The notes under the pieces: model-generated
Told to the model about the DNA's origin: nothing
Database searches by the model: none
The model's input: only the letters and a program-made list of their open reading frames with translations
Shown here: positions 56,064 to 64,000 of the stretch, piece by piece
Layout: each line of letters opens with the position of its first letter
How positions within the stretch are numbered: position 1 is the first letter of the stretch
Made by a program: the position numbers and the translations under genes
DNA from: Pohlia nutans
Lineage: Eukaryota > Streptophyta > Bryopsida > Bryales > Mniaceae
Assembly (NCBI GenBank): GCA_022496805.1
Contig: CM040102.1
Span: forward strand, 6,311,001 to 6,375,000
Reading direction: 5' to 3'
Length of the DNA stretch: 64,000 bases

Positions 56064-59000
56064 TAAGGTAGGAGCACCCAATTCCGACAGTGTACCCAAT
56101 GCCGATAATTTTTAAACACGGCATTTATTTTAGAAAGTAAATTTAAACATGTCATAGAATCTTTATTTTTTGCTGACCATAATGATAAGCTATCTATGGT
56201 CTACCTTAATTTGTGTTCTGAAATGGATGTTGTGTTTAGAGATTAAATACATTAGGTGCACTGTTGGAATTGGATTCTCCTACCTTACCAATGATGAGGG
56301 CTATTTCACATTAACGGCTACTTTATATAAGGGTCCTAATTCAATTCTCATGGGGTTCAATAAACTCATTTATTGGACTTGAGAAACTTCACCTTTGGAT
56401 TTAGGCTCTTTTCATGTTGGAACAATATGAGCTTAATTATCATTTTCTATGGACAAATGTGGATTACGACACAGTCAATTTTTCTGTAAATGACATTGCG
56501 CGTTGGTAATTGAGGTGCATCTCTTTTTCTAAAATTCAGCTTTCGGCCAAGAGTGTCTGGAAGCAAGATTGATGACGCTTACATAAAACCAATCAAATGG
56601 GAACGAAGTAGTGTGATCGTGTTCAGAGTTGTCAAAAGAAGTTAATCCTACATGCACCTAAAGATTCTCATGAGAGTCTAGGCTTTGCCAACCCTAAAAT
56701 GTCATTTATGTCACAAAGCACCATGTGAAACGGCACTTAAGAAGTTGAATAAAATAATGATATGTGAATCGGACCCCAAACCAAATGTAAAGCCATTGGG
56801 TCCAATTTGAAGGTTTTTAAAGTTGGACCCACTTTTGATTGAATTTGGATTTAAGTGTAATGCCTTTAGTAGGTCCAATTGAATAGTAGGTTCAATTTTT
56901 AGTTGTCCAATAGGAATGGTCAAAAAAATTAGTATTTTGTTGAAGTGACCATTTGACCCAAAGGAGGAGTTAGTTACTCAAAACCGGTTTAGGAATTTGG
57001 AGCCTTCAGTCTAATGTTTGGGTCCAAAACTTCCCTTTCAAAACTATGCCGCATTACCGCATAAGCGGCACATCAATTTGGAAATTGTAGTTTTTGGTCT
57101 TGGATCCTAAAATAAAGCCCTTAGGTCCAATTTTCAGCTTTTGGCCCATGTGATTGCTTGATTTTGCGGTATTTTTAGACATGGATCCTAATATAAATTG
57201 AAGCTTTGGAATGGTAAAGGGAAGAAACCCTTGACATTGATGATATGTCATAAGAAGACTTAATGTGAATAAAAAGAGAGCTTTGTAGTGAAGAAAAACA
57301 ACTTTTCGCCCCTTTCTATGGTGAGGAAGAGTTTTAACTCAAGTCCTAAGTGAGTTTTTCCAAAAGGTTAATCTCTTGTGTAATCACATTACATTTAATC
57401 ATGAGTTCGTTTGTCTTCATAAATGTTTAATAGAAAACTTTAGTTGCGAATTGTAAATGTGTTATCAAGTCGTATGTTTTCCCACTAAAACAGAGAAGTA
57501 TCATTCATATACACAAATAACCTTCACTATGACAAAAGGAGTCGAAGGGGGCATTTAACAAGGAGAGAACAAAAGATGAAATATTAAATAAATTTATGTG
57601 TACAAAACAAACAAAACAAATGCCATTGATGTTGTTTTTGTCATTGACACTTCATAATTTAAATTGAATACCAGAACAAATGAAGAAAAAAAAGAAGATA
57701 GATGAGCCCATTATAAACATTTAGTCCATTTTGAACAGCCAATGTTGATGCATTTGGTCTAATACCATGATTTTGGGGAAAAGAATTGGACTACAATAGA
57801 AACCTTATAGTGACAATAATGAGATGAAATAGAAATCACAATAGGATTTCATATTTTCTAAAGGTAACTTTTAGTATTTTGAAGTTCCAACATGTCGAAT
57901 GCTAGGATTTTCAAGTCCTAAGAGTCCAAGCTTGAGTTTTCATTATTGCAAGTGCCAAATAAACCTCAAAATAAACCTTTACAACCGTCACAACTTGTAC
58001 CATCACCCACACTCCATCAAGAAGAAAGTGAATCTAGTGAACGTCATGTACGGCATTATTATGATCACCTTGGCATTAGTATCTTCAAATGGACACCTGA
58101 ACATTGGTGATTTTGTTGCAAGTATACAACCTAGCGGCCACAAAGTTACTTTCAAGAATGTTTTAAAGGGCTCAATCGTGTTCACTTGGTGTATTATCTT
58201 GTAATACTCCTTATCTTAAAAAATATTCCTTACCCTCATTTATAACTACTACAAATCTTAATTTAAACAACCATGTGTTTAACCCAAAGCGGACATATAC
58301 TGTGTGGAGAAAATACACTAGCTCTCACTTATATTCGACTCTTGTAACCTACATTGGCAATAAGGCAAAATGGCCACAATACTACATCAATGAATAGTGT
58401 CCGTGCAAAGCCAAGCAAGTGACACAAATGGGTGCACTACCTTACATTACAATATTTTGGTGTAGCATTAAATCATGAATGACACTAAACAGAAAAATCA
58501 TTTCTTTGGTCTTATGTTACATGAATGATCCTAAATTAAAAAAATGGTGTAGCTTGTGTACATTGAGAAAAGTGATAATCAAATCTATACCAAAGAATAC
58601 CTCCATAATACAAAGTGTCACCTAGGAGATCATTGAACTTTGCTAGGCTTTACATTGCTTGTAACTTACATTTGACAACCTCACACGACTGCCAAGGTAG
58701 GACCCATAAGCCCAAGTGGGCTTGTTTTTTTGTGAACCATCAGAGTACCTTTCAGTAAAAGGGAGGCATAAACATCTACTGTAGCAATTCTATCCTAAGA
58801 ACTCAAAAATGCGCAAGTCACAGGGTTTAAAATGCTGGTAAAGTACAAGTATTGATGGATGTAAAGATCCTTTCACAAAATCGTAAAGTCAAATTAAATT
58901 GGACTTCCTACAGCTTCTCACAAGACCTAAACTACCACTACATACAAGTCATTGGTGTGCAAATCCTAGTATAGGGCTGACTTTCTACAGTTGTATGTTC

Positions 59001-59505
59001 AAACAAACAGGTCACCTCTTTCCTTTATGACCATGACGACACCTAATCGGTGCCGTGATTCCTACTCTGACTAGATGGAGTAAATTGGTGTAGGAGTTGG
59101 TGGTGTGCCCACTCTCACAACTGCAATCACAGCTATTGTGGAACTTACTCACCTCAACCTGCAGTCCTTCAATTCATATCGTTCATTCAATAATGTTGCC
59201 TGTCAAGACACAGCAATTTTATGATCAATATTTCGTCTGAACCCTTATGTCATACCACGCTAAGGAAGTGCACTCTGAACTCTTTTATATCACCTCTTTG
59301 GTAACCAACGTACTAGCCATGTGGAAAGTGTCTAATTACACAATAACAAATTTTCTCTGGAGATACTTTGCCCTTTTCCAAGTCATCCCAAAGACAACAC
59401 GACTCTCATTCACATTGTCCCAAGGGCCAACGCCGCTCTTATGCATGAAGTTGATTTTAATGTCAGTTCACAATTGGTCAATACGTGTAAGGCTCAATTA
59501 CCCCA
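56064..59505. other. 3.4-kb region with no recognised gene
   Basis: Moderately AT-rich with only short open frames (for example 57899-58204 plus) that show no motif. 56760-57190 contains several GGxCCCAAT/TTGGGTCC-like phrases that look like a decayed repeat. Possible XLG 3' exon sequence near 59190 (AG acceptor in TGTCTTGACAG on the minus strand, quickly followed by a stop). Confidence 0.4.
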
Positions 59506-59880
59506 TTAACTCCTCAAGGATAAAGAAGCTTGAATTGGGCCTTACGTTTTTTGAGTAGACTTCTTTTTGTTGAAATGTCTTTCTTTTTTTACCAACACAT
59601 GCAATGTTCTTCACTAATTCCGGTGATGTAAACTTCGGTCCCATCTGAATTATTGATTTTTCACAACATGATCAACTGAATTTAGGGGTTAACCCCTAAA
59701 GGACCTTGAATTCATAGTTTTAAAATGACAAATTCTATCCGTCATATTGTGAAAAACATAATTCAGATAGGACCAAAGTTTACATCACCGGAATTAGTGA
59801 AGTACATTGCATGTGTTGGTTAAAAAAGAAGGACATTTCAACAAAAGGAAGTCTACATAGGACCTACTCAAAACTGGTGA
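59506..59880. mobile_element. Two TTAA MITEs head to head, forming a 370-bp palindrome
   Basis: Copies of the 240-bp family at 59506-59692 and 59689-59880 share one TTAA in the centre (GGGGTTAACCCC), in opposite orientation. Arms of about 185 bp are similar throughout, including TTTACATCACCGGAATTAG and CATTGCATGTGTTGG. Both lack an inner or outer segment of the family. Lies just downstream of the last XLG exon. Confidence 0.8.
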
Positions 59881-59933
59881 GTGAATGACTCGCAAAAGCT
59901 CAAAGGAGTAACGATGAGAGATGGCACACGTAC

Positions 59934-62900
59934 CTTCTGAATAAATCAGGCTGACGAGACATAGAGCGCTGAGAGAAAGAGCTGATGTCGGTACTGTAAG
60001 AGGACTCTTCAGGGATCATGCCCCAGCCAGCGGCTTTGTGCTCTTCCCACTTGAGAATCTCCTTCACATACTGGAAGGCTCCGGAAACGGTCGTCTTGTC
60101 CAGGGCATTCAGCTGGAACGTGAACAGCTTCCGCCCGGTACAATTCACGCTGTTGAAGAGCTCCTTGTACTTGTGAGCGATGTACTGGTAGGCCTGCTGG
60201 GCCTGGTTCTGGGCTGTGTAGTGCGAGGTGCCCACGGGACGGAAATCCGAGAACCAGGAGCACGTGGTGAGCGGCACGCCTTTCTCGATTTTGTCCTCGA
60301 ACACGTCGTATTTGTTCAACAGCAACACAAACGGCGTGTCTTGGAAGCAGGGGTGCCTCAGTATGCTTTCGAAGAGGTCCCGAGTTTGGATCATCTTGTT
60401 GCTGGGATTGCCTGCTCTGTCATTCCACAGCGAGTTGTAGTCACTCAGCGCCACACAGAACACCACTGCACGCACGTCCTCAAACATATCCAACCACTTG
60501 TGCCGGTCAGACATGCCTTTGCCCCCCACTCGTATAACCTGGTACCTGCAGCCAATGTCAAAAACAACACCAACCAGTGATCTCAGAACCACTTTATGAT
60601 ATTAAGAACATTATGCGACCTCCCACATAAATGGTATCTACTTTTGCTACCCAGTGCATACAATACTCACGATACCTCTATAATATCCAGCAATACCCTT
60701 GATATATTAATGTGATACCATGATGATATCCGCGGATATCACCTCATGAAGTTGTTACATATTTATATCATGATGAGCATTCTCGCTACATTTCCTATTT
60801 TTTTTCATTTTCTTTCTTTGTGTGTTCAGCAGCCCCATTCTTTTGGTAGAAATCCAGCTAATTTTAGCCAGTTTTGAGATCACTGACACCAACATGATAT
60901 TGGAATTATCCTTAACTCATATGGTTTCCAAAACAGACGAAAAAACGAAACAAAAACAGGCTGCCAATACCCCGCAGATTCAATCAGGGCCACCAATTTG
61001 TTAGATTGACCTCTACTTTTTTACAGACACGGGATCAGTACCCCTACTAAAGGATACTCCCTCTGTCCGGAAATAATTGTCCTAGTTTTTGGCATCTCTT
61101 TTTTGTCCAATGTTTAATGATTCAAACTTGAGCCCTGTCCACTTCAAACGGGCGGGACAATGAGAGTGACACAAAAACTACATACTGTTACTAAAGATGG
61201 ACCATGTTTCGAGAACTGAGACGGCAAAAAAATGCGTTAAGTGTCTTTTTCCAAAAACTAGGACAGTTATTTCCGGACAGAGGGAGTATCTCTATTGGTT
61301 ATCAAACAGCGAGATTATACTTAGACACCGTTCCCAACTGCGTCATTACCCCCAGTCTGAAATCTCGACTCGCTCTGAAGAATTATCACTAAGATTTTCA
61401 CCACAATTGCAGGCTCTAAGTGACATCAGGTCGGTCATTACACTCCCCGACTTTCCAATGGGAAGTAGAGATCAGGAGATGTAACTATTCCAGACCATCG
61501 CGTTTTCCATATTAGTGAACCATATTGCCGAGAATAATGTTTTGATTCGTCCAACTATTTCAGCTCAGCAACTCAGCAACCCACATCAGCAAAGTTTCTC
61601 GCCTAAATTTTAAGATCGGGTTTTCATTTCTGATTATTATTCGAAGTTAATCTGCGTGCGGGCAGATAATTGAAGCCTGTCAAATAACACACTTGAATCT
61701 TTCTTTCAGTTACCCAAAGTGGCTGCTTCCATATCTATGATGATAGTTGAAATAAACCATTTAGGAAACTTCAAGGAAGGTAACAGAACCGAATATTAGC
61801 TTCCAAAGTGAAATTTCAATTTTAAAAATTGGGCACCCCCACTGGTTAAGAACTACATCACTGTAACGCAAAACAAATGTGAATTTCAAATCACAGTGGA
61901 CATGGATAGAAGCTGAAGGAGGCGTTACCTGTCTAGTCCAGTGCATGTTGTGTCAGCGTCTTGCCATGAACCAAACTCCTTGTCGTCCAAGGAGATCTCG
62001 ATTTGTACCAGACCAGAACCTTGGCTGAGTCCCTCCGTTTGCAATATATCTATTTCTGCTGGTTCGTAATCACTCCTGCAGACTTCCACCACCTGCACCA
62101 GAGGTAATTTAAACACGTATCAGCGGAGATTCACACTAAAGTTAACCCCTAAAGGACCAACAAGCCCAAATTGGGCCTCGTGTTTTTTATAGCAGTTTTG
62201 AATAGGTCCTATGTAGAGTTGTAGACTTCCTTTTATTCAAACTTATTTGTCTTTTGATCAACACATGCAATGTTCTTCCCTGATTCTAGTGATATAAAAT
62301 CTGGTCCTATCTGAATTATACTTTTCACAATATTATTGATTGAATTTGTCATTTTAAAACTATGAACCCTGGGATAATTTATGCTAAAGGATCTCTAGAA
62401 ATCAACAATTGAAAGGCTTCTTCAGGAAGGTTAAGCAAGCATGTGTGCATACCCTATCCAGGAAGACACTTGCAACATCAGGCAGGAAAGGAAGCTCTGC
62501 TTTCCGTTGAAACGTAGCTTGAACAGCAGGATTGAGCCACAATTGCTCGATCTTCGATGCATGATCTTGCACGTGAGCAGAGGAGTGGGGAATCGTGGTC
62601 TCCAAGTTGCCATGGACCATATTCTCCATGAACCAATCGCTCAACTCCTTCATGCTGGGCTCTAATCTGTATATATTCTCTTTTGTGGCCGCTTCCTTTA
62701 GCTTCCGCTTGTTGTCCTCATCATTCCACTTGAGAAACCCTGCCACGTCTGATTAATCAAACTCGAAACTGTGAGACATAAACACCATTATCATGACCCC
62801 TTCATCAAACTCCAGCTTCCAGTGAGTCGAAAACAACAAGCGGCTAATCATGAATGTCTACGCCAAATAGAGATGTACAGTTTCCATATATGTGTATAGT

Positions 62901-64000
62901 TTCCATATACTCCTCACTGTATTATCCTCGGTACAATCTTGAATATAATCCTCACTGACTGATTGAAAATTTTGAAAAATCATATTTGACAATCTTAGAA
63001 TGCCAATATTCCTAGAACCACATGTCGCAATTGTACTAGACATAAGAAATTCAGCCAACATGCTGCTCTTGGACACCATACCTTTCTACATTTTTGAGCC
63101 ATTGCTTAGTAGAGACAACAAAATCATACCTGCTTGTGGAGAGGAAGAGTTCTTGCTGTTTTCTAGACTGGCAGTAGGCAAAGTACTCCGTTGCTGATTT
63201 GCGCGTGCAGCATTAGCAAGGTCGTCATCTTCCTCTTCAAAGCGCTCTCGACCTTCTAGTAATATGGCCAAGTACTTATATATATTGGCTTGGATCAGGC
63301 TTTTGAAACTGACCAGCTCCTCTTTTGTGAATCCTTCATTGTACAATATCTTAGCCTGAGAGACCACACGAACCCAGTCAAAAAGACTTCCAGAGTCAAA
63401 TTTGCAAAGCAGCAGTTTAATTAACGTCACACGATTCAGCAAACTAGGGCTTAATTATGAGCGTATTATGCATTACAAATTGGATATTGAGACAAAGAAC
63501 TTTGGAAGTGGTAGAGTATTGTAGAAACAAATGTCGTGAACTACTAGATCAACTGAAAGGATAAACTAACCTCTAAAGGGCCAAGAAGCCCGAATTAGGC
63601 CATAGGACTTTTTTCAAACCATGAATCCTTGGACCTTTAAGGGCTAACATCTATATTATTAAATGAGCAGTGTCATGAATTCATCCAAATTCATGGTCAC
63701 GTTCTCATCCATATAATCTTCATCCAATAAGATGAAGGTTAGTGTTCACAATTTCATGCCTTACGGTAATGCAAAGTGGGGAAAAATCAATCCAAGCATG
63801 GTACTATTGCATTGCAATGGGCTTTGCTCTAGTATAAATATAAGCAATTGAATACAGTCTACTGAGAAATCTCCTGAGAATAGTGAAACTTAATCCTAAA
63901 AGTTTGACATGGCCATCACAAGGTCCTCACAGTTGCATAATCCTCCAAATTCTTCTGACTACAAAGGCCAGTGCCTGACCTGTTTGAAGATGGTGCTCCT
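59934..64000 (-). CDS. XLG: Extra-large G protein (XLG), C-terminal G-alpha-like half (partial)
   Basis: Exons 63980-64000 (partial), 63130-63355, 62453-62748, 61929-62092 and 59934-60545 join in frame; the N-terminal half lies beyond the window. The sequence shows the P-loop tail S-T-I-F-K-Q, the helical-domain start A-K-I-L-Y, R-E-R-F-E-E-E, the switch region S-D-Y-E-P-A-E-I-D-I-L, the G3-equivalent R-V-G-G-K-G-M-S-D-R-H-K-W, M-F-E-D-V-R-A-V-V-F-C and G4 N-K-Y-D. XLGs are plant atypical G-alpha proteins that pair with G-beta-gamma in immunity and development and act at the plasma membrane and in the nucleus. The residue before S-T-I in the P-loop is R, where canonical G-alpha has K. The last exon ends either at a stop (59900) after reading through, or at the strong AAG|GTACGTG donor at 59934. 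Confidence 0.9.
61056..61286. mobile_element. Stowaway MITE in an XLG intron
   Basis: CTCCCTCTGTCCGGAAATAA at the left, inverse at the right, TA on both sides; internal TTGTCCTAGTTTTTGGCA. In the intron between the last two XLG exons, with a GATACC-rich stretch near 60670 upstream of it. Confidence 0.9.
62142..62375. mobile_element. TTAA MITE (240-bp family) in an XLG intron, right end decayed
   Basis: Starts TTAACCCCTAAAGGACCAAC and carries the inverse family interior to CTATGAACCCTGGG, where GGTCCTTTAGGGGTTAA is expected but lost. Confidence 0.75.
63566..63647. mobile_element. Miniature (about 82 bp) deletion copy of the 240-bp MITE
   Basis: CTAACCTCTAAAGGGCCAAG at the left and ACCATGAATCCTTGGACC then TTTAAGGGCTAAC at the right, with the middle about 150 bp deleted. 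Lies in the XLG intron upstream of exon 63130-63355. Confidence 0.7.

Noticed and set aside
57899..58204. 101-codon plus-strand open frame
   Set aside because: Low-complexity start, no motif, and an equally long antisense frame over the same stretch.
60038..60580. 180-codon plus-strand open frame
   Set aside because: Antisense shadow of the last XLG exon, which carries clear G-protein motifs.

Overview
The window is nuclear DNA from a land plant. The genes are split by GT-AG introns and belong to plant families: an extra-large G protein (XLG), a G2-like/GARP transcription factor, a DUF3511 protein, a plant-type FIS1, a CCR4-NOT subunit and plant GPT. I cannot name the species. No long LTR retrotransposon is visible. 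Instead the space between genes, and much of the introns, is packed with short DNA transposons (MITEs), so a moss, lycophyte or fern is at least as likely as a flowering plant (inference).

Layout. The 5' part of a FIS1 gene lies at 336-894 (minus strand, runs off the left edge). A GARP repressor-like gene is at 6411-7499 (minus). 9308-17731 is a nest of transposons: a TTAA-flanked MITE split by a tRNA-derived SINE (9407-9769) and by a 7.5-kb element (10159-17661). 18543-28152 is a tandem partial duplication of the 3' end of the MTG1-like gene, broken by a 5.4-kb Harbinger-like element (20342-25751). The MTG1/DAR GTPase itself is at 28025-33235 (minus) and has MITEs in several introns. An intronless, AT-rich GPT (ALG7/DPAGT1-type) gene is at 35212-36414 (minus). 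37551-41905 is an array of TTAA MITEs with a Tc1-like MITE and another SINE. A CNOT11/NOT11-like gene with damaged 3' exons lies at 41974-48724 (plus). 49880-53100 is mostly MITEs, followed by tandem repeats of about 200 bp and a DUF3511 gene (54780-55031, minus). 56064-59505 holds no gene I recognise. XLG exons run from 59934 to the right edge (minus).

The host genes are housekeeping or signalling genes and do not form a functional cluster. The most interesting system is the 10159-17661 element. It has about 28-bp terminal inverted repeats and an 8-bp target duplication (7 of 8 bases match), and sits inside an older MITE. It encodes a protein of about 1,225 codons with two N-terminal ZF-HD-like zinc fingers fused to a P-element/THAP9-like transposase core. 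Only three in-frame stop codons break it, and all three fit C-to-T decay at CG or CHG sites. A P-type transposase carrying a plant ZF-HD-type finger in place of a THAP domain would be a new architecture to me. The second theme is a large set of TTAA-target MITEs ending in CCCC/TTTA-AAGG, a target preference I do not associate with common plant transposon superfamilies.
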